From the NCBI GenBank assembly GCA_001414345.1, contig LLCB01000085.1:1-64000 (forward strand): a stretch of DNA of 64,000 nt. Reading direction: 5' to 3'. The position numbers and the translations under genes are program-made. Positions 28,573 through 40,585 of this stretch are shown piece by piece; position 1 is the stretch's first letter; every line of letters begins with the position of its first letter. Below the pieces are notes generated by a model. It was not told the origin of the DNA and did not search any database. It saw nothing but the letters and a program-made list of their open reading frames with translations. This DNA is from Hymenoscyphus infarciens. Its lineage: Eukaryota > Ascomycota > Leotiomycetes > Helotiales > Helotiaceae.

Positions 28573-31500
28573 ATGGATTCCAAAGATGAAGAACCATCCT
28601 CCGGCTCCTTCAGCTCATCTTATAACCCAAGCCTTGTTTATTTGGATGCTGGTTCTTACTCTGAAGAAACCGAGTATTTCTGCGAGAACCTGAACCAATA
28701 CGAGTACAGCATCCCAATCCAGGCAGCACAGGAGCCAGCAAAAAGCGCATCCATCGAAGGCCCCTGGTCACCCGAGAACTTACGAAGTGCTCCGGAGTCA
28801 TTTTCAACTTCCGATTTCAATTACCACCCGCCCCAACCTTCCACTTGGTATGACGACAGGGCTTCTGTACTGGAACCCGATCTGCCGTGGCAATGGCTTC
28901 ATGAAGAAAATGTTGAGCAAGCTCATCAACAGCCACAGTTTTTCCCGAGCGCATACCCCGGGGGGGAAGACTTGTCAGAACCTGTGGTTCCCAGTCCATG
29001 GCACTATGAACCGGCTAGTCAACAGCTTTATCAACAGCCACAATATGCCCCGAGGAAAGAAGGATTCTCAATCACAATCCCTCCACTAGATGCATGGGAA
29101 CGAAAAGAATACTTGAAATCTAGTCGGGGACTGAGGAAGTCCAAACGCTCCTCAGTTATCATAGTGCCATCAACCACCCCCCCTGTACCTTCCAATCGAC
29201 TTTTGAGCGCAACACAAGCTCTTGCGGAGGGTTTATCTGTGGACCTGTCAAGGCTTTTATCACACATTCCATTGTTTTTCGATACCCCGGGAGACTTTCT
29301 GTGGATGTTACACTATGAATGTTCCTCGTCGCGAGCTGCAGGCATAAATATTTTGAAGGGCATTATATCAACAGGATGTCTCGACCTATCGCAAGAATCG
29401 CCGATTTACATGTTATCCTTAGGGAGCCGCATGTCGAAGCGAGATTCACGAAAAGTCTGCCTCAAGTATATCTTAAAGTTCCTCGGCCCCTTTTTGATCC
29501 GAATGGAAACCAACGACGCGTTAGCTTTATCAGAGGAAGGCCAGGTTATAAAGTATGACGACGACCTCATAAATAAGATTTCACCTTTGTTTTGGCAGAC
29601 CGAAAAGGATAGCAACTTGTCCTGTGACAATCTGGTTACATATATGGAGGCCAGTTCTAAGCTTGAAATGGGTGGAGTTTTGGTTTTATCTCGTCAAAGT
29701 GCGCTGTAAGTACTCGCCTCCTCCGCTGTTACTGAATGATACTAATTGTAATTGATCTTAAGACGACTACCAGGCGAGCAAGATCACTACAAAGAGTGGA
29801 TGGGAACGAATGCCAACAATGACCAGTATGTAGACAGCGGGGACGAGTACGACGACGATGACAGCATCGACGACGATGACTCCGAAGATGAAGACGATGA
29901 ATTGCCGCAAGGAACAATTACTTTTGCGGGTATGCCGCTATGGCACAGAGATGAATCCGCATATTCCACGAAAGACGACTACCTTCAAGAAGCAGCTGCA
30001 GGAAGTGATGTGTGTGTGCAATTTGGGGCCCAGAGAACCATCAATTTACGGAATCAAAAGCCACTTTCCCCGGTTCAGCCAACGTCGCCGGGTGAAAGCA
30101 ACCACGAGTTGAGAACATCCTCCTTAACAAAGATTGAAGGTTCAACCATGTATTCCATTGGTAGAACTATTCGTCGCTGTTTGAGGGCATGTCGTCAAAA
30201 GAGATTCTTTACACCTCGGTTTGAAACATGTAGGTTAGAACTAGCATGGGATTTGAAAGGCTTTATCGAGAAGGAGTTCCCAAATGAGAAGGAAATAGAT
30301 CTATGTTCCATCATCACACTTACGAAATTTGGCGATGGTATACAAGCTGTGACTTGCGGCGAGTATATGAAACAAGTGTGGCCAACTGGGGACCAGGAAG
30401 TTTTGCGACTGCTACAGAGAGCATTAGACTCATGTAAGCTTAAGCCATTTTCTGAATTCTTGTTAACTCGTCATCCGGGCCATCCACCCGACATGCCAAC
30501 TACCATAGAGTAGTCAAGGTTTTTTTTTGTTGCAACTAGCCGGCCTGCAAACTCTTCTTGGACTATGCAAATTATAGTTTTTAAATTCCTGTCATAGCTG
30601 ATGAAGTATCACAGGTTCTCTTGTCGGCAATACTCAGTGTTTTGGGTTTCCCCGCCTAATCTGTTATCCTATCCTGCCTCGACGCTCCTTCTCCCTCCTG
30701 CCTCTATTTTAAGGCTATCCCGCCTTCTCCTATCCTTAAATTCTAGCTTTCCTAGCTACTCCTATCCTATAGTACTTGCTTGCCTTTCCTTGCCAAATAG
30801 AGAGGCTAGGATAGGAAGAGTTAGGCTAGTTAATTTCGCTTAAAGCCTAGAAGGTGGGTAGAAAAGAGGGTCTAGGTCGCTAATTAGAGGGTTGCCTTCC
30901 TAATCCTACTCTAGCCTAGCCTCCCTTTTTTATCTGCCTAGCTACTCCTATCCTGTTTTTAGAACTTTCCTAGCCACTCCTATCCTAGTTAGAGTACCTA
31001 GCCTGCCAAACTTAGCCTAGCCTTGATCCTAATCTAGCCTAGCCTCTCCTATCCTTACCTAGGTGAGTAGCCTATCCTATCCTAAGTACTAGGCTGACCA
31101 AGGCGGGGAAAGCCAAAACACTGGTGCCAATACTGACATTTCGATACGTGTCAGCGAATATAGAGTCAACACAACAATAAAAGGGACCTCGTCAGCCATC
31201 GAAAAAGCAGGCCAACAGCTCGCATGGCTTGGAGCAGCGTTACGTTCTTCCCCTTACCACAATTCAACGTCTACTTCCAGGCCCATAATAAGCGTATCAA
31301 AAGTGCGAAACCCATATCTCAAGATCGATTTTCGGCTCCGAAAGATTACACCTCAGGAGTCACCATTTCAACCATTCAGATCATGCTGGCTGCCACTCTT
31401 CAAGAACCGCGTTGTTGTCGAGAACTATCCTATTCTAGCTAGGTTTGAGGAGGAGCAAGGCCTAGAACTCCCACTCAACCTGATGGCCGGATTAGGGGAA

Positions 31501-33520
31501 GCGTCGAGAGCTACGGTTTTCGATGGCGGATTAGTGATCAAAGGATTCTCAGCACTCTTTTGCCCCTTGCTACGAATCAAAAATTCCATTCAATGGCATC
31601 TATTGTTTCAAAAAGATAAGAGCCGAATATCCTACCTCGCTGCGGCTGAATGTTCTCTCATACCACTCGAAACAAAAGAGTTAGGCCTTGAATCATTGTC
31701 GAATGCAAAGAACTTTCTTGGGTGGTCTACTTCAGTTGAAACACAAAGTGGTAGCTCCTCGAGTCGGCTTCTTCATGTAATTATGACGTTCTAATGTATG
31801 ATTAGGAACAGAACAAGTGGACTATGAGAACATTAATTGGCCTCCGCCAAATTTTCCCCTACCTGGTATTGCTTTTGCCAGCGCATCGATCAAAGCTGGG
31901 AGTTACATTGCTGGCGGGGCATCATTCAAAAGAGGAAATAAAGACACTCCAGGTAAGCGCTCTACGGATTCACATAAACGTTATTTGAGGGTTGAAAGGG
32001 TTTGGGACGTGCTCAATTGCTCCTCATGATGTAAATGGCAACTTCAAAATTGAAAGGTCCTATCATAGTGAATTGTTTTCGGGGTAAATAAGCTGACTGG
32101 AATTTGCGGTCTAGTCTATCTCAGTACATCTGGCCCCTATGAACAAGAAGTCCACGCTGCACGCAATATGAATGTAGTATTGTATGATACCAAAGATCGC
32201 CGAGCTTGGTTAATTGACGGGGCAAGTGCATTACTCCACATTACACGCACGCAACTCTCATCTCCACCATATGTCGATAGCCCACATTTGAAAATTGAAG
32301 AATTCCATCATGCCAATCCAACTGTGGGGCTCTCATCGGCAAGGCAGGCGTTACTCATAAAGAGCAATAGAGAGCTTCCCATTTTCGAGAAGACCGAATT
32401 TTGTATTGAAGTCGTTGCAAGCACATCTGAACGAGAAAAACGAGAAGAAAAAACTACTGTCAAATTATGGACCTACCAAGACCTAGTGCAGCAAACCTAT
32501 CATATTTTGGAACAGATGCATGACTACGAATCAAAAATGGCAACATCTACGGACATCAATATACGCTTGAGTTGTCGCGACAAACTCACGGGGTTTGCAT
32601 TTATGGACATTGTCGACTCCCAGAACGATTTGCGACCTCGTGTGGCGCAACTGAAACCTAGTGGGAGAGGATGGATTGACTTCGTGAAAAGTATACGAGG
32701 AACAGTACTACTAGGGAAAGGCTTTGGGGAGTTGATAAGACCAAGTCAAAATTTTAACACGACGTGTGCCAGTTGGAGGCAGGTTCCCAAAGGCAAAGAT
32801 TACCTTGTTGCCTGTATATCGACACTCAAGGAGATTTGTCGGAGACATGGGGACCACGACTCGAAGCCCATGCTGCTTGCACATGACATCTACTGGCATT
32901 CCCCTGAAAAACTGTTCGAAGCATGCGAGTGCGATTCAACTAGAACCAAATGCTGTGAACGAATACAAGTACTGCTCCCACCTTCCCTTGGCCCCAAGAA
33001 ACACCCTCAGCCCTTTGGACACGACAAAGGAGCAGTGATATTTGGACGTAACAAGAGATGGCCTTGGAATTGGCCCGTCACGGGAAATCCTGAGCAGGGA
33101 CAAAATTCGGACTCAGAGTCAGATACTTCTCCAAGCGATTTTCAAGACAGCGGTCTAGAGAATAGCCCAACAAGAGATTCAAGAGATGGATCTAGCAAAG
33201 ATAACTCGCAAAGTCTGTCTTCTGGGGGTCATGGTGGCACATCAGAGCCTGAGTCTCCAGGTGTGCTTATGTCAGGGGCTTTACAGAAAAATGATACACG
33301 ACACCATGAGCCAGATATGCAGTTTTCTCACATTACGACACATACAGGTGACAATTTCGCTGCTACTCCCAGCACATGCATCTTACGGGCTAGCACAAGC
33401 TCTATGCATAGAAGAACTTGGGAAAAGGTGAAAGATAAAGCACCCCAGATATTGTCCAGTAAGAGAAAAAGGGATGGCGGCGACGGAAAGGGGTGCTCAA
33501 TACATGGTGAGGAAAGCTGA
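28573..33520 (+). pseudogene. Large uncharacterised fungal gene split by a TIR element
   Basis: Exon blocks that join in phase: 28573-29705, 29763-30433, 30615-30634 then, after the element at 30635-31125 and a repeated flank, 31135-31750, 31806-31952 and 32115-33520. Leaving out the element and one flank copy gives exactly 1331 codons including stop. The N-terminal ~200 residues are disordered. Then come SLGSRMSKRDSRKVCLKYIL, a very acidic Asp-rich run, KAGQQLAWLGAALRSSP, LELPLNLMAGLGEAS, AGGASFKRGNKDTP, VVLYDTKDRRAWLIDGASAL and WVDFVK-like/RGWIDFVKSIRGTVLLGKG motifs. I recognise this order from large uncharacterised Pezizomycotina proteins (recollection, no domain name). Read through the element, the frame stops at 30710-30712. 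Alternatively these are two genes: 28573-30513 and one beginning right of the element. Confidence 0.6.
30635..31125. mobile_element. Non-autonomous TIR element (~0.49 kb) inside a gene
   Basis: Inverted ends of 22 bp with one mismatch: left 30635-30656 (CAGTGTTTTGGGTTTCCCCG) and right 31102-31123. Flanks GGCAATACT (30626-30634) and GCCAATACT (31126-31134) are near-identical and could be a target-site duplication with one change; 7 bp are exact. The interior is a low-complexity run of CCTATCCT and TAGCCTAGCC units with no transposase. The CAGTG start is hAT-like but the family is not certain. Confidence 0.7.
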
Positions 33521-35308
33521 CATGGTTGCACGAGTCGGACTTTGAAGTTATTGGGAGGGGTTTCCTTGTTTTCGGATCATAAGAGTTCATGCTTTAGTTG
33601 TAATTAACTGAGCGATCGAAACGATGTTCTGAATATATCATACTCGTACACATTGTACTGCACTTTAAAAGATTCAATCATTTCCTATTATCGAAAATGC
33701 ACAGCCCCAAGAATCAACAAAACGCTACCACCTTACGCCGTGCAACACCAAGCCTAAAGTTAATCACGTACCTAGCCTCAAAACTTCTCTTCAACTCAAA
33801 AACTGACCGTGTTACTACAAGCAAAACCTTTAACCGAGCAACTGCTTGGCCCGACAGGCTACAGCTGCATCCATCGTTAGCGAACAGCTTGAATATAACC
33901 CTAGTGGTTCCTACAATAAAAGAATTCACCTTCACAACACGAGTTTTCTTTGATGGGAGTGTTGCAGAAGATGGTATCGAAATTATGCTCCGGGTGTGTA
34001 GTTTCGTAAATACTACTCTTTTGGCGGTCGATACACTTCTATTCTCGACCTTGGAGCTCGTGTGGGACACTGAGTGCGAATGCAGTAGCTGGGAGGTGGT
34101 CAAGAAAAGAAGGTAAAAGAGATGCATTATTGAGGTTCGGGAATCCTTTCGTTGTTGAAGTAAAATCGATTCAAATGCAAAGGGAGTCCGGAGCCTTTTA
34201 TCTTTTCCGTGTCACATACACCTTTCATTTAAGTCTATCGCCAATGCTGAGAGAGCTCTTTGGTAAGGTGGAATAGAGGTTACCCAGTATTCATTTCATG
34301 CTAGTTAAACATCACCCGGTCTACAAAAGCGGCATTTATATGCTCAACCGGAAGACAAATCACCAGGAATCAGGTACTGGCAAGTTCGCTTAGAGACTGC
34401 CTTCCGCTTAAAGCTCAGAGGCCGGTTTTTCATAGCCTATCTCGTATTACCCCATGTATCTGTCTGGAATATGCCATCAAATATTTCCCGAATTTCCCAG
34501 CACGCGTCTTTTACCCGCTGAGAACAAACGTGCTCTCCCCCCCCCCCTCGGATGTCGTGTGGTTAGTTTGCGTTTATCCGTCTTAGGAGGGCTCTCTACG
34601 CGCCTATCTAAACGGGGCTTTTTCAAAAGCTGTCCGTTTTCTTTGATAATTTGCCAACAATCAACCTTGAGATAAATCGTCAATTGCAGTTTGATGCTTG
34701 TTGCATGTACTCAATCCAGGGTCTCAAAGAGGCCACAAAGTGCATAAAAGCGGATTTTGCTTCGCTTGTGACGTGTTTCCCCCCTCGTCAAAAAATCGTG
34801 TACTTACGGCAAAGAAAAAAACAAGCTTGAGAGTGCTCAACATAATTAAGTTCAGGTAATTAAAACTGATAAGAGCAGGTGTCGTTCGTAAAACATTGAC
34901 TAAGCCAATCAATGTATGCAAAAAAGAAAGATAGAATAGTAGTTTTGAGAAGACGTAAGATGCTAAATATATTGCGCTGCCGTGCTCAATTAGTTCAGCT
35001 GTTCTAGAACCTCTAGGGAAGTAATATCTAATAGATATTGCTTCGTTGCAGGTTTTATCCTTGTTGAGCTTTAGGTTCCTTTGGTTATCCCGAGGCCATC
35101 TAGCAAAACGTGTAAAGGGCGATGTCACGCGACAGTGTGTAACACTCGCATCTGGGCCATTCCGCCACCATTGATGAGAAGTAATCATATATAAGCTTTA
35201 GTAAAAGACTGTGTCTCTATTCGTCTTGCTAAATCGTATCTCTATTCTAGTTTGATCTGCGTATTCTGGTATTCAAAAATTTCAACGCCAAAGTTAAAAC
35301 CAGCTAAC
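33521..35308. other. Gene-poor stretch
   Basis: 3' flanks of the split gene and of the transporter. Two overlapping antisense frames (33697-34127) and a hydrophobic minus frame (34724-35188) are open but show no family resemblance. A C homopolymer lies near 34538. Nothing else recognised. Confidence 0.35.
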
Positions 35309-37398
35309 TCATCCTTTGATTCTCACTACTTTCTTCTCCCACATCAATGCAGTGGCGACAATCTGTAACGCTGCAAATACGATCAATATCTTCATCTGTA
35401 AGTTATAACCCTCCGCCAACACGATTATAACCCTCTCTTGGACTGCTGGCTGGAGCTTTTTGACAACCGTCAAGGTTTCTTCCAATGCGCTGATTGTTTC
35501 CAGTGACAAGAACCGTTCGTATCGCTCACGGGTGTAACTATACATGGTACTGCTGACGATAGCAAGACCAACAGACCCCCCGAGAAATCGGAATTGGTTG
35601 ATTGCAGCTGTAGCAACCGCTATTCAGTTGTTAGTAAGTCTTGAATACCAACAGACCGGGAGATAATATTACCTGTATCACGTTCTTGGCAAACATAAGG
35701 AGTCAACATGACGAGACTACCTAAATTCATCCCGACTCCGAATCCAGCCTTAACCTCGTATGCCAACGATGGCTTCCAGAATAATCCGGTTGTGGGAAGA
35801 GTCAACAGAAGTGCCACTGCAACTGTTTGTATTGTAGCTCCTAAGAAAAGTACAAATATTGGAGGTACGTTTCTTTTCCCTTGGAGCCAGGTACCGAAAA
35901 CACCCCCGACAGGAGCAAGTAGACCAAAGGGCAGCAAATGTGTCCCGGCTTTTAGAGTCTTGGAAAAGTGGTGTTAGTATTGTGTAGCAGAATTGTGTCC
36001 TCGTTTTTGGAAGATGGAAGGAATTTCCCCTTACCGAAAACCCGTTTACCGCCTGAAGACGGAGGGGAATTTGAATAATCAATGTCGTGAAAACAGTTCC
36101 ACAAAAGAAAGAGCTCCTATAAGGTGAAAAATTAGAGAGGTCTTCTCTCAGGGATAAGGCTATTAACTCACATAATCATCGCCATCCAGACTCGACTCTT
36201 GAAAAAACGATACGGGAACACCGGCTCCATGATAGATTCCTCACCAGCATTTGTAACTTTTCTTTCCCACCAAGCAAATAAAACCAGCATTGGCCCGGAG
36301 AGCACCAGCAGCGAAATTGTCAACGCCGACGACCAACTCCCGTGAACTTCGACTTGCTGAACAGCCGTGACGATAAATATGCCAGAACCCAAGAGAAGTG
36401 CCGTCCCGAGAAAGTCCACTCGATGAATATAATTGAGGGAAAATAATACGCGGAACATGGATAAAAACCCCGTGGACGAGCCTTGGATACTTGGGACATT
36501 CGGTGGAAAGGTGATTGCCAGCACAAATAGAGAGGTGAAACCCGCGGGAATACTGTAAATTCAATTAGCAAATGTTTGACGTGTTGAAAAGGGGCTAGAA
36601 TATACTTCAGAAGGAATATCCATCTCCAAGTTGTATTCTCGCTAATGATACCCCCACAAAGCGGTCCAAGTCCCAGTGCCAGAGCAAAAATTCCGGCGAT
36701 CAAAGCCCCATAAATAGTGTATTTACTTTTTGGGACCAATTCGACGAAAATGATCATGCCAAGAGAATATACACCAGATCCGCCAATTCCCTGAAAGGCG
36801 CGGAATATAACCCTATCGTATAATCAGCACCCAAGCGAGGACCCCATTGGTATTGGAGCCCAGAAGTGTAGACTTACAGCTGTGTCATTGTTTGCGCTGC
36901 ACCACAAGCCCCAGAAAAAACCATAAAGGTTGCCAGTGCTGCCATCAAAGAGAACTTTCTGCCAAATATATCTCTCATTTTTGCCCACGCGATCAAAAGT
37001 CCTTCAAAACTCAGCATAAGAAGACCCTAGAACTGCTGAAGACTCACCAGTGTAGGTAATCAAATAGGCATCGACAACCCAGCTGCTTATATTGAACCCT
37101 TTTAAATCAGACGTGATAGTCAAAAGGCTTGTGCTGACGATGGAGATCTCAAAGTTTGGTAGGAACATGGCTAAACAAAGACTAAAGAGGATTAGCCATG
37201 GAAGTGGAACATACAAATAAAAACTTACGCAACCGTAACGACATGAAGGCGCCATCCTGAAAGGTACTCTTTGGAGTCTTCCACAGTAATGCTAGTGGCT
37301 TTGCTGGTTTGTCCAGAATCTTGCATTGGTATTGTGAGCTTCTCTGAAGTTGGAATCCCGTTGGGGGGAAGCTGTTCAAGTTGTACTTCAGTGTTCAT
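35309..37398 (-). CDS. MFS drug:H+ antiporter, DHA2 type, 564 aa
   Basis: Eight exons on the minus strand: 37229-37398, 37048-37181, 36878-37001, 36606-36812, 36172-36552, 36035-36116, 35673-35958 and 35309-35619. All junctions keep phase and the total is 1695 nt. About 50 cytosolic residues precede the first span (SLCLAMFLPNFEISIVSTSL). Typical features: SSWVVDAYLITYTG in span 2, KMRDIFGRK (motif A) in loop 2-3, FRAFQGIGGSG in span 4, LGLGPLCGGIISENTTWRWIF (antiporter motif C region) in span 5, and LLPFGLLAPVGGVFGTWLQGK later; length and pattern fit 14 spans. These plasma-membrane pumps export toxins, azoles or secondary metabolites using the proton gradient. No biosynthetic cluster is seen beside it. 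Confidence 0.88.
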
Positions 37399-39604
37399 GA
37401 TAGCAAATTACTTTTAAATAAAGGATGGTTAAAAGAAATCAATGCTAGAGAATTGATAGAAATAGTTCTTTGAACACTTGGGATCTGAAGTCTATGACAA
37501 CTTACAGGTCGTGTAGACTTGCCACAAAGCTTCAAATCTTCGGAGAAAGCCACCTCCAGCCCCTCATCTATGACCATTTAGATATTGTGAGAGTTAATGC
37601 GTCATTTGGGCCTTATTGTTGGCGAGTGCTATTATCTTTGAGCCGATATTTCCCGATTTTGACTATTCACTTTGAGATATTCCCATAAACAAGTGAGAAA
37701 GGGGTGGGCGGTTTGTCTTCGCTTAGCCTATCAGAAACAAATGACTTCGATAGAAGGGTCCAAGAAAGAGCACTGTGATACTTCACTGCTTTCAGACCAG
37801 GGAAGCGTCATTGATGAAGGTGGACTTTTCTAAATTAAGGCATGGGTGGTTTGTGAAAACATGTCGGTGGTCGCTAAGGCACAATGTAACACCATGACCA
37901 ACATGCCAACACAACAACGTTTGTGTAGTTCTCTAGATGGTTCATAGGGTACATAAAATACGAGCCGAAAACAAACATAACGCCAACTTGATTGTAAAAA
38001 GCTTGGCATGGGTGTAGTTCAAGGAGGCGAAGCTTTATGTAATGGAAGGGAGAACAACAATACTGGGAAAATAAGAGTGATTCACCGATCAGATATCACT
38101 ACAGCCAGTCTGGTTCTAGCTTGCCAAGCCTGAAGTGCAGGGGCGTAGTGTCAAGCCAACTTTACTGAGCCTAGCCTGCCACAACCTACTCCGCAAAACA
38201 GATCCAGTAGTACGAAGTACAAAAGTACCTATTCAATATCCTTCTCTCATGCCCCTGAATCTACGGCTATAAAGCGATAGGAAAGAGCGTTTCCCCTGAA
38301 TATCAATTGTCAAAGCTCTTGGGTACTTCTTGTGATCATTCATAATGCAGTTTCCAGGACACCAGCTTGTGCTTGAGCGTCCAGTAGAAAAGGGATATTT
38401 ACAGGATGTCGCTTCTCTTTACCTCAATCAGTTTAAATGGAAGAGTAATATTGACTTACTAGTTATACTGTTTCTTTTTTCGTCATCTTCTCGTATTCAA
38501 GGTGCGTTCTGATATGTAATACTTAGACCATCATGAATAAATTGGGTAGCCTTTGCGGAGTAATGACATCAATTGGAAAACAATTATGAGTCTGCGCCAC
38601 TGCCACGCTTGTGGTTTTCACGGAGTTCAATGTAGACTTAGGCCAGATGTAGAAAGTTCTAATATTCATTCACCTTTCATTGGACTAGTAGTTAACTGAG
38701 AGTGTTGGTTGAACTGTCACCATGTTCCGGAAAGTGATAATTCGTGGTAAGAGACCGCCCTCATGTATCCATGTAACAATCATTTAAAGATATCAAATAG
38801 TGCAAAAAGTTAATTGACTAAGAAGAGTTCAGCTTTTTTTTTTAATCCTCTGCAACCTTAGATTGTGTATATGCAGCATGAGAGCGATGGCGCGAGGTCT
38901 TACCTGGTGTAATTGCTAGTCGTATTTGGTTGGCAACTAGCTCCGAGCTAAACAGAGTAGTATCGTTTTCGAGTTTAGCGAGGTAATGATCATTATCTCG
39001 CTTATTTTTGGATGGTGTAATTTCGATAGCTTCATATCGTTGGTGTACTCGCTAGTATTAAGTCACAGTACCATCTAACCCCAAGACTAGTACGCATGAG
39101 TCTAGAATCAACTGTCCTTTCATGAACGAATACAAATAGAAAAATTATGTGCTATATTTTAAGTTCTCTTTCATAATTAAACAACTTCAAAACTAATAAT
39201 TTCCTCAACCAAAATATCGAAATAACAAATCAAACCACCAAAATCACGAAATCTCAACTAACTATAATCATGAGCACCTAACCAAGAAGCACACTTTTCC
39301 CTAACGCGAGTCCGCCATCTATCACGCCCAATACGTCACCCCTCCAACCCTTTAGTGCGTATTCCCCACCTCTCAGCTTTCCAACCCTAAAAGCTAACTA
39401 AAAAAAGCCCTTCCCACTAGCCCACTGCCACTGCTGTCCCTCCCAATACCGACCAAACCCTGACAAAAAACAAGAAACACAACTCACAAAAGAGGACTAC
39501 CTCACAATCTTCGGTGTCATGCTAGTTGGAGGAATCTGGGGAATTGGATTGTCTATAGATGGACGAAGAAGATCCTTACTGCAAGTTTTGTTCAAGCGGG
39601 ATCT
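37399..39604. other. Gene-poor stretch
   Basis: About 2.2 kb with no recognisable gene. A 55-codon frame starts at ATG 38344 without resemblance to anything known. Segment 39491-39612 is open and translates to a hydrophobic, exon-like peptide (EDYLTIFGVMLVGGIWG) that runs into the MITE; coding status unproven. Confidence 0.35.
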
Positions 39605-40278
39605 GCTATTATTAGGTCTGCACAACGAATAAAAGCTACGAATATATTCAGAATATTCACGATTTTCCACGGATAAAATACCCTTCGAATTATTCAAGAA
39701 TAAGGAGCGTTTGGGGTGTAAATAGCAGTCGTTTATTCATGAATATTCAGTATTCTCCACCCTTTTGGTATGGTTTCTCACTTATCTAAATATATATGAA
39801 AAATTATCTGCTTTAGTTCTCGATTAGGCTACGCTGGGGCGTTTCTGGGCTAAAAAGTGGATAAATCATTAAATGAGGGTGAAAAGAGTGGAGCCTTTCG
39901 ACTCTTTCGACGTTGAAACCTTAGTTTAGAAAGTGGGGTGTTATGTGATACCCTTTGACATAACACCCTCTACTATTTCACATTGATAAAGAGTAGGGAC
40001 GATAGTAATCTATTAATAAAAATTAAAAGTAAGTGGATTTATAGTTTAGTTGTGTTTAAATATATATATAAAAAGAGAGTAAAATTCAACTTATACGAAC
40101 CCTCTATGCTAAGACCTAGGGGGCGGATATTAAGCTTAATGAATAGAAACTATTCGTAATATATTCATTTAAGCTCTTATCGCTCGAATAATCGCTCGAA
40201 TACTATATATTTATTTAATATTTATGATGAATAATTAATATTTTATTCATCTATTCGTTGTGCAGACCTAGCTATTAT
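39605..40278. mobile_element. hAT-type MITE with exact 8-bp target duplication
   Basis: Element 39613-40270, 658 bp. Perfect 19-bp inverted ends: TAGGTCTGCACAACGAATA at 39613-39631 and its complement at 40252-40270. Both sides carry the same 8 bases GCTATTAT (39605-39612 and 40271-40278), the duplication length of hAT transposons. The interior is A+T-rich with repeated GAATATTC-type subterminal motifs and no transposase frame, so it depends on an enzyme encoded elsewhere. Confidence 0.9.
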
Positions 40279-40585
40279 GGAACAGACTTTTAAGGGAGTT
40301 GGGAAGGAGATCGCGAAGAAGGGGTGGTTTTAAATTTTTGGTAGAGAAGGGGCGAAGAAATTGTACATAGGAGTTCTCGGTGTATTCACCACTCTTGGTT
40401 CTGAATAATTTTTTTGGCTTGATGATACTGCCTTTTATGATTACGAATGTGTGGCATGGGTAAATTCTGTGAAGTCCGTCCTTAGAAAAACGTGACTGTA
40501 CTCGGAAAGATACCACCGCCTCTCGATTCTGCTCATTACTTGAATCTCCCAGCTATCTGGAATCCAAAATCACAGAATAAACATA
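40279..40585. other. Intergenic, 3' flank of F-box-like gene
   Basis: Sequence right of the MITE; the open reading of 39491-39612 would continue to a TAG near 40367 if the MITE were removed. No gene claimed. Confidence 0.3.

Noticed and set aside
33697..34127. Two fully overlapping open frames of ~138 codons on opposite strands
   Set aside because: Both have ATG starts, but neither shows domains or good splice context; antisense overlap of this kind is a common by-product of codon composition.
34724..35188. 154-codon minus frame with hydrophobic segments
   Set aside because: The apparent membrane parts come from T-rich sequence; no family resemblance, no intron pattern, and it lies in a gene-poor stretch.
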